DNA of 64,000 nucleotides from Nemania diffusa. Taxonomy: Eukaryota > Ascomycota > Sordariomycetes > Xylariales > Xylariaceae. How positions within the stretch are numbered: position 1 is the stretch's first letter; each line of letters opens with the position of its first letter. The stretch is from assembly GCA_038501195.1 (NCBI GenBank), contig JBBPUQ010000007.1, positions 2,023,501-2,087,500 of the forward strand, in the 5' to 3' direction. Positions 45,378 to 54,070 of the stretch are shown here, one piece after another. The notes beneath the pieces were generated by a model. It saw only the letters and a program-made list of their open reading frames with translations, did not search any database and had not been told where the DNA came from. Made by a program: the position numbers and the translations under genes.

Positions 45378-46286
45378 ATGATGCGAAAAGCGATAGAGAA
45401 GACTAGAAATGGTACTCGGGATTGCTTAACACTCTTGTGGGCTTTGGTTGCTAAAGGTATTGTCAAGCTCGTTTTGGTACATGTTCATGTGGCTAATGCT
45501 TCTATAATAGTATTGCTGATCTTCATGCGAGCTGAACCCCGGACGATCAAAGATGTTCCTTCCGGTTTCAATGAAGAAGACATAAAAGTGGCCAATCAGA
45601 AAGCTATATGGAACCAAGCAAAGATCACTGAATTCCTTGCACCAAGCTCTCAAAATCAGGAGAGAATTTATCAAATCGGTATTGCATTCGTGGGTGGGCG
45701 TCACAGTAGCGTTCGTTGCGGTCATGCTGAAATCGTTGTACGAGACGGCGACGGCCTGAGCGAAATTAGTCCACCAACATACTTGGACCTGACTGTTAGC
45801 CCTTCGAATCTTGATTCAGAAGAGCTCCTAAGAAGCGGCCCTTGTGAACTTGCTGCAGCAAGCAATATTCGCCTCAGAGTCCTTCATCTCCGCAACGCGA
45901 TTGACGGGAGTGATTCTCTAGAACTAGAATTCAAGAAGAGAACAGGGGTACGACCGTACAAATACATCGACCTATATCGTATTCACGCGACAGAACGTCG
46001 GTTAAAGCATCTTGCGCTTAGATCTTGTTCAGAAGAATATAACATTTTGGTGGATGACTGCGCTACATTCTGCCAAGAATTCCTTAATGGACTGCTAGAT
46101 CATTTACTAGATCTTGGAAAACGTAATGGCGGTATAGATAGAGACCAACATGGATATCAAAAGCAGATCCTAGGTCAACTTATTCATATTGAGGACGGGT
46201 TGGCGGGGGAAGCCGAGCGGGGAGCGGCCAGCCCACGGTCAAAAGGGGAGATCAATGGAACGTCACATTACAACGGAATAAGTTAA
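45378..46286 (+). CDS. Unrecognised protein, paralogue A of a tandem pair (RHxSV...DCATF)
   Basis: The frame is open for 302 codons. A 54-nt in-frame intron (45457-45510; donor gtattg, branch gctaatgc, acceptor ataatag) probably reduces this to 284 aa, matching the exon layout of paralogue B. Features: a short N-terminal region, a hydrophobic stretch VLLIFM after the junction, RIYQIGIAFVGGRHSSV at about 90-105 (spliced numbering), YKYIDLYRIHATERRLKHLA, and YNILVDDCATFCQEFLNGLL. A Lys/Gly-rich tail follows. The conserved His and the Cys at the start of an amphipathic helix are arranged as in permuted papain-like enzymes (LRAT/NlpC-P60 type, NCxxF). No family is recognised and no activity is claimed. 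Confidence 0.72.
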   Translation: MMRKAIEKTRNGTRDCLTLLWALVAKGIVKLVLVHVHVANASIIVLLIFMRAEPRTIKDVPSGFNEEDIKVANQKAIWNQAKITEFLAPSSQNQERIYQIGIAFVGGRHSSVRCGHAEIVVRDGDGLSEISPPTYLDLTVSPSNLDSEELLRSGPCELAAASNIRLRVLHLRNAIDGSDSLELEFKKRTGVRPYKYIDLYRIHATERRLKHLALRSCSEEYNILVDDCATFCQEFLNGLLDHLLDLGKRNGGIDRDQHGYQKQILGQLIHIEDGLAGEAERGAASPRSKGEINGTSHYNGIS

Positions 46287-47105
46287 GCCAATATTATATC
46301 ATGCTGGCCGAATGTACTGAATACTTATAGTCTGCCTCGTCACCTAGTAGTGGACACTAAATATATCCTATACGCGACACCGTTAATGTCAACGTCGGGA
46401 GCCCTCCCATATAACCCAGTTGACTCATGGTGTGGTGGATTATGCCTTAATTCAGGAGGGTAGTCTCAAGGGGATTACCCCTCAGATGAGGCTCTTCAGC
46501 AACTATTGCGCACTACGGTTGAAACCGGATGGGAGTGCTTATATCTTGACCTCCTGCATAACTCACATCGCATTAGTTGGCCTAGAACAGCTAGTCACAG
46601 TCACGCGGCCATCAGCAACTGCGTATCTGCCTTAAGCTATAGGGCGAGCCATTTAAGGCAAAAGCCTACTAGGCCGAAAAGAGGTGTAAGCAAGCATTGC
46701 CACCTTCATCGCCGACAAGAACGTGAATGCGTGAAGTCATGCAGATGCTTATGTACTATCTGCGCAAGATGATCAATTGCCTACTCCAAATAAGACCCGC
46801 ATAGCCATTTAGGCAGACATCTAGTATCTAGGCTGGACTAGAATGAGGTACCAAAGCCTTACATTGTAGTGATCGTACAGCAAGTCTATGCTATGCCATC
46901 CAACAGCAACATGGTTCTCGTCCTCTCTTGTCTTTTACGCTCGCTCGACTATGCAAATTTATAAAAGTTTTTCTTTAGTCCTCTATCCTCAAGCTAGACA
47001 CACTCAATTTCGTTTATACTACTCGGTCGATAATCTAAGCGATCGAGATTAAGCATTATTATTCCTGGCTGCTAGATTCGCCCTGATCGTCTCCGCTACA
47101 ACAAG
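46287..47105. other. Intergenic between the two paralogues
   Basis: No gene is supported. The last 180 bases include AT-rich and CT-rich runs that look like a promoter and leader of the next gene. Confidence 0.5.
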
Positions 47106-47953
47106 ATGGTGCTAAATTACTTCGAGAATTTATGCGACTGGCTGTATGTTGCGCGACCCTATAGTTTAATTGCTAACTACTAACCTGTTGAAACAGCATA
47201 GCGTCTTTCGTTTTCAAAAAGAGGGAGATGAAAGCTTTCACCGGCGTCCAAACAACGGAGATTGAAGACGACGTCGTGAGCTTTGATCAGGACATTATCA
47301 ACATATCCAGAACATTTATCAATGGAAACCACGATAAGGCCAGAGAGGATCTAAGAGACCGAGTGAAGGATATTACTCCGAAAATATTTCAAATAGGGGT
47401 TCGAATTGGACAACGCCACGCGTCGGTTATTGTTCATGAGCCCAAGCCGACGGGTACGAATGACCCTAGTATTGAAAAGCCGCTTGTTATTTCGGTTCAC
47501 AAGCTCGAAGAGTATTCTATTCCGTTCAGTGAGAGACCGCGCCAGCTTCACATCCGATACAAAGACAGTACCGAGCAGACAATGGTGCTGGCTGCTGATA
47601 CTAAGTCACCGAGATATGCACATTCCAACTCCTATAGTTGCCCTCGGTACATTGATGTCTGTCGCGTCCTCACAACCTGGCAGCAGTTACAGTTTATTGC
47701 GCTGGTTAGCAGCCCAAAAGAGCACAGTGTGGTACTTAATGACTGTGCTACATTCACTATAAACTATTCGGAAACACTGTTGGGCATCTTCACAAGCGAA
47801 GCCGGAGAAGTTGAGCAACAGATGGAGCAGCTAGACAAGCTCATCGTCATCATACACGAGACAGGTTCGGGTGAAGGCACCACAAGACGCGGGGCAAGGA
47901 GAAAGCCAATGACTTGGCGAGAAGAGCGACATGAAGCAGAAGTGTCTGTGTGA
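47106..47953 (+). CDS. Unrecognised protein, paralogue B of a tandem pair (RHxSV...DCATF)
   Basis: Exons 47106-47143 and 47197-47953 join in phase (CT|C, donor GTATGT, branch ctactaac) to 264 aa. Without the first exon the frame would start at an internal ATG (47228). Features shared with paralogue A: a short first exon, hydrophobic IASFVF after the junction, KIFQIGVRIGQRHASV, then PRYIDVCRVLTTWQQLQFIA and SVVLNDCATFTINYSETLLG. Overall identity is low, but motif order, spacing and intron position agree. The tail is Arg- and Glu-rich. The His...Asp-Cys arrangement suggests a cysteine enzyme of a permuted papain fold, as inference only. Confidence 0.75.
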
Positions 47954-48412
47954 GAGGCCTTGGAGAAGGAATTCCTATATACTCTATGCTTTGTGTACTT
48001 AGTGTTCTTAGTGTTTTTATTTGTCTTTCCTTTCATGTCTAGAGGTGGGTGAGAATCAACTTTTAGCAACGACGTCAGTAATCTTAGTATCTTTTCCTAG
48101 AATGATTCACTTCTTTTCTCGAATATCTGCGCAGTATCTAGTGAAACGTAATTTTCCACAACACACAGTCTATGGCTATCACTGGGGTTCTTTGTAAGGA
48201 TAAGGTAAGACCTCAATTGTTGGGCAAAGTTCTAGTTGAGGTTAAGAAAGTGAGAGTTTTTAACTCTGTCGCAGCTACTGACACTATGCAACCCTCCGTA
48301 CATTGTATTCGGTTATTTCTACAGCACTATCTTAAATTATTTCATGACGAGATAAAATAACAGAGTGGAATACATGAGATAAGGCCGATTTTCTCCTTCC
48401 TGAGAGCACCAA
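47954..48412. other. Convergent 3' region
   Basis: Lies between paralogue B (+) and the PNP_UDP gene (-). A T-rich tract follows the stop at about 47990-48040. No gene seen. Confidence 0.5.
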
Positions 48413-49408
48413 TTAGAACACCGACGCTCCCATGCTCTGGATTGTTGGCAAACAAGCTACCTCAGTCACCGGAAGAACTGACATGATTTCTTTCGCAAAT
48501 GCAGCGGCCACCGCAGAAGCAGGCCCCTGCCAGCCTTTAAGAGTGCCGTCGCATTCGCCTAAGTAATTGCAGATTCCGCGGATGACGAGGCATGGAAATT
48601 TGGTCACAAGACCGGACACCTCCGTCTCGACGCAAAGCAGGTGACGGCTACCAAAATTAGAGTTAAGGCTCTCCCAAGAATCTTTATCCCTAATCGTACG
48701 GCTTGTCGACGCAATCAAACCATAGTGCACTTCCGTATCTCGCTGCCCCGACTTAGAATCCTGCGCAAGCTCGGTCCTCTTGAGTTGAGCGTGAACCTCA
48801 GTTGCTATTCCAGGTCTATCTTCATTGCACAGAGGATCGCGGAGCACGTCGGATACCAGGTATATTCGGGCTAGCCTTTCATTCTCCTTCATCTTGGTCA
48901 AGTATTTTGGTATCTTGAAACCGTAAATCGCATGATTAGTTTTGATCTTTGTGAGCGCGGAGAGCAGAATCGCTGGAGGATGGCCCATTTCCGCTGTCGT
49001 CTTCTTTCTGTCCGAGTGCCACTCCACCACGCCTGGCAACTCGTCGTATGGCATACCAACAACGACATCGCCAAGCCTAACTTTATGTGGAATGCCGCTG
49101 CCCAAGCCAACTAATAAGCAGAGCTTAATCTCCGGAAAAGTAGTTGTCATCCAGACAGCGATTGTCGCTGCTGTGTTAGAGCCACCTTGGTTCTGGGGTA
49201 GGCAGGCGATCACAACATTATGTTGTCCCATGCGACCAAGGTTATATGTGTTTGGATCGTTATGATGTTTATTGACATCAGCGTGGCTTTCGTCTAGCAT
49301 CATGATGGCTGCTGTCTGTTGTATTACTCGCACGCAGATCCATCCTATGGTGTATTTCAAACAGTTTTGGTCGCGGCTAGAAACTTCTAAAGGCGTTGAA
49401 TCAGCCAT
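48413..49408 (-). CDS. Stand-alone PNP_UDP (nucleoside phosphorylase-like) domain protein with altered active site
   Basis: Single exon, 331 aa, covering one complete domain. Matches to the fungal NLR-type PNP_UDP head: YTIGWICVRVIQQTAAIMML, YNLGRMGQHNVVIACLP, LCLLVGLGSGIP, VRLGDVVVGMP, VHYGLIAS and FPCLVIRGICNY. In most relatives the late motifs read FEMEAAGL and GICDYADSHKNK. Here they are VETEVSGL and GICNYLGECDG, so the ribose-contacting Met and the catalytic Asp (N281 here) are both changed. No NACHT, WD40 or ankyrin region follows, so it is not an NLR. Either a diverged enzyme or a non-catalytic ligand-binding form. Confidence 0.88.
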   Translation of the reverse strand: MADSTPLEVSSRDQNCLKYTIGWICVRVIQQTAAIMMLDESHADVNKHHNDPNTYNLGRMGQHNVVIACLPQNQGGSNTAATIAVWMTTTFPEIKLCLLVGLGSGIPHKVRLGDVVVGMPYDELPGVVEWHSDRKKTTAEMGHPPAILLSALTKIKTNHAIYGFKIPKYLTKMKENERLARIYLVSDVLRDPLCNEDRPGIATEVHAQLKRTELAQDSKSGQRDTEVHYGLIASTSRTIRDKDSWESLNSNFGSRHLLCVETEVSGLVTKFPCLVIRGICNYLGECDGTLKGWQGPASAVAAAFAKEIMSVLPVTEVACLPTIQSMGASVF

Positions 49409-50313
49409 GATGTTCTGAGTCCTGCATTTGGAGAGTAAAATAATAAAAGGAGAAGGAGGAGGATTAAGATGAAGATGGGGAAATTCAAATTTTCCTCGAA
49501 GTTGAGACGTGTGAGAAAGAAGGGAGATCTAAGATGTAGCACTACGCGATGCAAGGGCGTAAGTGACCAGATGACACGTGAATCGCTTTTGTTAGGACAG
49601 GTAGAAAGGATTTCCCCGGGCTATGAGTGACCCCTCACACTCTGGGCGTCGGTAGATCTGATGGCTTTTTTCACTCTTGCGTAAGGAGCAAGGTTAATGG
49701 AAGCTCAGTGAGGATTATTGACTCATCTAAATATGAAGGGCTGCAGCAATTCCAAAGTCACATTCGGTGTGAAGGCATAGTGTACATAAAGTTGGTCGAG
49801 ATGACCTACCCAAGGCAAGAATAGATGGTCCCTTTCCGCTCGTGATAGGATATTTGCCACACCTAAGGCAAAAAATTAGTGCGGCTGCGGAATATAGATT
49901 TGCATCTCTATCCCGTAATGGTGTTGGACGTGTTCGGTCGAAATACTGCCTTACCGCAGTAAGGCTCAGCATAGCAATATGCAAGGGTTCTAGGACTACA
50001 GCTAGTCCACGTGAGAAGAAAGACGCATAGGGATTCAGAAAACGGCGCTATGGTAGGTATCAACTCACATCCTAGGTCCTACCGAGGCCCCTATCAAGGA
50101 AGGGTGCCGGCGTTCTTTCTTACCGGGCACCCCGGGTCAATTACAAGTGTGGAAGCCCCTTTTCCTACCCGCCCTTTCTTGGTCCTTATCCAAGCTTCAA
50201 TCCGTGCTCCCTAATTGACCATTACATCCTCAACTTTCCAGACGTATCAGTTGTTGTTCAGCAAATAGTGCTCTTGCTTCGCCTTGACCATTAATATATC
50301 GAGAAGTGAGCCT
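49409..50313. other. Divergent intergenic region PNP_UDP/CHAT
   Basis: 905 bases between the divergent starts of the PNP_UDP and CHAT genes. Short frames at 49627-50214 are unsupported. It probably contains both promoters. Confidence 0.5.
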
Positions 50314-51663
50314 ATGGCAGCCGAGTATTGCGATCCGGAATCAAACGACTTGGACTCGTTCTTTAGTCCGGCCGTGCTCGGGGAGTTAGAATACGATGAT
50401 GATGGGCAAGCTTGGCTATTGGAGTTTGGGTATGCTGTGGCAGAATACGAGTACTCTTGCACGTATGACAGCAGTGACCTGGAAGGCCAAGTAGATGGTT
50501 CCATCAAACGCATCAATAACTTCATGCGCCAAAACATAGACGGCGTCACGATACAACGCGATCTCGGAATTGAACAATGCATTGCCCATATCCGAAGATT
50601 CCTTAAAGCAATTCATAAGAACAAGTCGTACGCGCTGTTTCTTATTTCTTGTTGCTCATGGTATCTAAGTAAGAGCTCTATGGTCGATAAGTCGGACTCG
50701 GAGCGTGTTAGCAAGTTGAAAGAAAAGGCAGAGTCCCATCTGAGAGAGCTCAAGACTAGCTGTCAAGACATCGAAATCAACCAATCTATTCTATTGAACG
50801 CGTTGAACCGGAAGTTATCTAGGCGCGGAGGGATCTACGACCTCCGAGAACTCCTCCAGAAGCTAAGCAAGCCCGTCAAGGTGCTTCTCATCTCAGCAGA
50901 TCCTAAGGATACAGCCACGACGCGCCTCGACGATGAGCGGAGGGCGCTCAGACTGGCCCTCCGTGAAGCGGACTTTCGGCACAAGATCAAGGTCAAAAAC
51001 ATCCATGGCTGTCGGATTGATGACGTGCAGGGCGCCCTCAATCACCATAAGCCCGATATTCTACATTTCATAGGACATGGGGACAAGTCTGGGCTCTATT
51101 TTGAAGACAGAGATAACAAGGCAAAGCTAGTGCCTATGAAAGCCCTCGCCGATGTGCTCAAGCAGTACAAGACTATCAAGCTTGTTATACTTAGTACGTG
51201 CCACTCGCGATATGAGGGCCAGTGTATTGCAGACGCAGTAGGATCTCTGATTGGCATGGAAGGCGCCATTCGAAACAAAGACGCCATCGCATTCACAAAG
51301 GACTTTTACACAGCCCTTGGGGCCGGCTGCGAGATACAAGAAAGTTTAAACCAGGCGGCTGCGAATGTGATGTTAGATATCGAAGCCGTATTCCGAGCTC
51401 ATTTACTGCGAAGAGGACTGGAACCTTATACAGCGGAATCTTCTGTTCAAACCCCCGTAGGATGGATCGGGAGCGAACACAGAGGCATAGAGACCAGTGC
51501 TACGCAATGGCTATTATTGATTATCATAATCTTATTCTGTGTCTGTATAACGGCTGTTTCCTTTCACAGCGTGTGTAGCTTGGTAGAGAGTATCCCAGAC
51601 AGGGGAGGAGGACTTCGGCATTCATCTGTTCAGCAGCATAGGACCGTGGGAATAATGGGTTGA
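50314..51663 (+). CDS. CHAT-domain (caspase-like) protease with C-terminal membrane anchor
   Basis: Single exon, 449 aa; ATG 50314 is the first in-frame ATG (the frame upstream begins only with TTG). Residues 1-180 are acidic then helical, perhaps an adaptor. The CHAT core spans about 185-365: VKVLLISADPKDTATTRLDD, then HKPDILHFIGHGDKSGLYF with the catalytic His (H255), then LVILSTCHSRYEG with the nucleophile Cys (C296), then GMEGAIRNKDAIAFTKDFYT. The order and wording follow bacterial CHAT proteins of the EAD-associated type. Residues 399-417 (WLLLIIIILFCVCITAVSF) form a single transmembrane helix, leaving a short polar tail. A membrane-anchored caspase-like protease would suit a cell-death or signalling role, which is inference. 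It is intron-less among intron-bearing neighbours. Confidence 0.87.
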   Translation: MAAEYCDPESNDLDSFFSPAVLGELEYDDDGQAWLLEFGYAVAEYEYSCTYDSSDLEGQVDGSIKRINNFMRQNIDGVTIQRDLGIEQCIAHIRRFLKAIHKNKSYALFLISCCSWYLSKSSMVDKSDSERVSKLKEKAESHLRELKTSCQDIEINQSILLNALNRKLSRRGGIYDLRELLQKLSKPVKVLLISADPKDTATTRLDDERRALRLALREADFRHKIKVKNIHGCRIDDVQGALNHHKPDILHFIGHGDKSGLYFEDRDNKAKLVPMKALADVLKQYKTIKLVILSTCHSRYEGQCIADAVGSLIGMEGAIRNKDAIAFTKDFYTALGAGCEIQESLNQAAANVMLDIEAVFRAHLLRRGLEPYTAESSVQTPVGWIGSEHRGIETSATQWLLLIIIILFCVCITAVSFHSVCSLVESIPDRGGGLRHSSVQQHRTVGIMG

Positions 51664-52048
51664 ATAGTATATATATGTTAAGCCAATACTAATACTTAGT
51701 TGTTGCTGACCAGCTAGACCTATGAATAGCTAATTCCTATCAAGTATTGCAGCCAACAACGCGAGTTCGATAATAAACTGAGTCAATTGCTTCAACTCTC
51801 TTCGGATGATGTTGTTTCTCGCTATCTCGACATATACCTACGCAAGAATAGGAATGTAAATTTCATTGACACTAGAAGGTCACAGAGTAAATAGAAGTAC
51901 TGTAGCATTTTATCACCTGACAGTTATAGGACGTGTTCTGTCACAGCACCCCGGATATTTGTTATCTCTCGTATCTCACGCACTACTTGCGCTAAGTCCC
52001 CGGATTTTAGTGTACGACAACATTCCAAGTCCAATTCAACTAGCCTTT
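51664..52048. other. Intergenic
   Basis: 3' region of the CHAT gene; nothing else recognised. Confidence 0.5.
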
Positions 52049-52335
52049 CTAAATCCAGATGGCAAGGTTCATGCAGCTCTCGGTGGCGGTCATCTCTTTA
52101 TCTCCCAGCCCATGCACAGGTAGTGTGGGAATACGCAGTTCATCAAGTGCAACCTTCAACATCAATTTCTCGGTAAAATGACCCCCGATAATAGTGAGCA
52201 CAGAAGCGTCTGGTGGTTTCGAGTGTTCGAGGTCTAAGATATCTTCCAGCTGCCCGAGAGGGGTCGAGCCTAGCAGAGAGACCGCCGAAGTGAGACGCCA
52301 CGGTCTGGCGCTGCTTGGCGACTTTCCATCAGGTG
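52049..52335 (-). other. Orphan terminal-exon-like coding fragment
   Basis: Read on the minus strand after an acceptor (tactatcag, with actaat-type branch upstream), the frame is open for 95 codons to TAG at 52051-52049. It contains WRLTSAVSLLGSTPLGQLED, SVLTIIGGHFTEKLMLKVAL and RIPTLPVHGLGDKEMTATES. It looks like real coding sequence but has no start, and no joining upstream exon was found. Family not recognised. Either the last exon of a gene I failed to assemble or a relic. Confidence 0.38.
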
Positions 52336-53737
52336 CTGATAGTATCTATTAGTTATAGGGTCACGAAGGTTGGTGTATTGATCTAGCTAGCTTCATAGAC
52401 AACGTCTTATCCCACGCCCATTACTAGCTTAGGTGCTACGTATGTGGCATTCAGGCAGAGCTAGGCCTTTTTCGCTGTCGCTTCATCCACGTGCCAGAGG
52501 TTGGTCCGCTGAGAGTGCATGGGGAAGAGGATTCCATTTCGAGTGGTTGGTTTTGTCGCTTGGATGTGAAACATGCCGTGCTAATCTACCGACCGTACGC
52601 TCTGATCGCAAACTTTGGGACCCCTGGTAAATATGCGGGTTCCAACAATTGCTTACGTCGAATTCTTAAGCATATTATTTGTTGGTTTCTGTTCACCGAT
52701 ATGGTTCTTTTATATCTTAATTTACCAGTAAGGGCAGCTGGTACTTGTGATCCCAGTCCAATGGGCAGTCTAGCACGATACCTAGATAACCGAGCAGGAA
52801 GCTAAGTACGGTGAAGCTAATTCATAAGTTCTCAGTGATATAGGACTAAACACTCGCAGCACTTACTAAACGACAAGGATCCCCTCCCTTCACCCAGCTC
52901 GCCAATGATAAGATAGGTAGTTAACCTACAGGCCGAGTGGTTCGAGAGCGGTGCTGCATACCTACTGCGTACATGAACTGCGCAGTATGCATAAGCTTAA
53001 CTGTTGGGCTATCTGGATACGACTTGTCAGTCTACGTACTTTAGATATCAAGGAATATTAATGAGAACAATACTCAAAAGTGAAATCGACGAGACTATAT
53101 CTTAAGTCAATATACGTGACTGTCTGATCAACAGGAGCCCTAAGACGATCTACACACCCTAAGTTGACTAACCATGTGTTGGGATGAATATAGGGCTACC
53201 CATTTGAAATGCGGGACAATCGTTGTGAGCTAGCTGTCTTGGAAAATCTACGCCTGTCACTTGTGGAGGTATCATAGCATAACTGACATCCTCAGCCAAT
53301 TATGTGGGGGTGGGCAGATGAATACAAGAATTGGGGCTTCACATAAAGATAATTAAATAAGAATAGCTAGGCTCTTTAACTTGGTTGTGGTATTGGTAAA
53401 TAAATATGTACAATGAAGAGTCGCCCAGCCCCTTCCCACTTTGTCCGGAGCTATTTTTCAAGCCCGATCCGCGTGGGTAAAGTGTTGGAGTTGTTAAGCT
53501 CCATCATAATATAGTAGGTATAGCCACCTGTCATCGCTGGCGACTGCGGCTTGAGCAACGCAAGAGCTTTCTATGCGAAAGTAGGGGATAGGTATATCGT
53601 AGCGCATTCACGCCCTGCTCTAGCAAATATATGCAGACATGGGGTCGTGCCAATTGTATATGCAGCCAACGGACTCTTTTTTATCCAAGAAAACAAGTAC
53701 TGTCATTCCTCATAATCGTTATTGTCGCAGCGCAACT
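52336..53737. other. Intergenic
   Basis: No gene is supported. Two overlapping plus frames at 52433-52805 and one at 53631-53828 (antisense to the next gene) are regarded as chance. Confidence 0.45.
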
Positions 53738-54070
53738 CTACCACTCGCGGCGGGAGCTCTTGGAACCGAACCCTGGCATCGAGGAAAATCTGTGTAAACG
53801 CTTTGCTTGTGCCGCGGCTAGGGCCTGATCTGGGTTTTCGGGAACAACGGGCATCTCAAGGCTGCGGCGGGCGGTTGTTCTAGCGCTGACGCGTGTCGAC
53901 GCGGTTGAGGTGGTCGAGGAGCCTGTCGAGCTGGGTGTTTGGTACACGTATTCGCCATCTACGTACATGGCGTTGCTGATGAAGGTGGAGCGTCGATGGC
54001 GATTACGGGTATATCGCTTCTCTAGACGGTATATTTCCAGCTTAGACTGAATTTTTTCGAAGAAACCCAT
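53738..54070 (-). CDS. Small conserved-looking fungal protein (110 aa)
   Basis: Single exon, 110 aa. The N-terminal half is basic and ordered (MGFFEKIQSKLEIYRLEKRY, then RRSTFISNAMYVDGEYVYQT). The middle is a Ser/Thr-rich linker (about 46-70), and the C-terminus is helical, then basic (DQALAAAQAKRLHRF). It resembles short hypothetical proteins of many Pezizomycotina that start MGxxEKIQSKLExYRLE; function unknown. The long pyrimidine/purine-rich 5' region (54080-54770) is probably its promoter and leader. No signal peptide or membrane span. Confidence 0.68.
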   Translation of the reverse strand: MGFFEKIQSKLEIYRLEKRYTRNRHRRSTFISNAMYVDGEYVYQTPSSTGSSTTSTASTRVSARTTARRSLEMPVVPENPDQALAAAQAKRLHRFSSMPGFGSKSSRREW

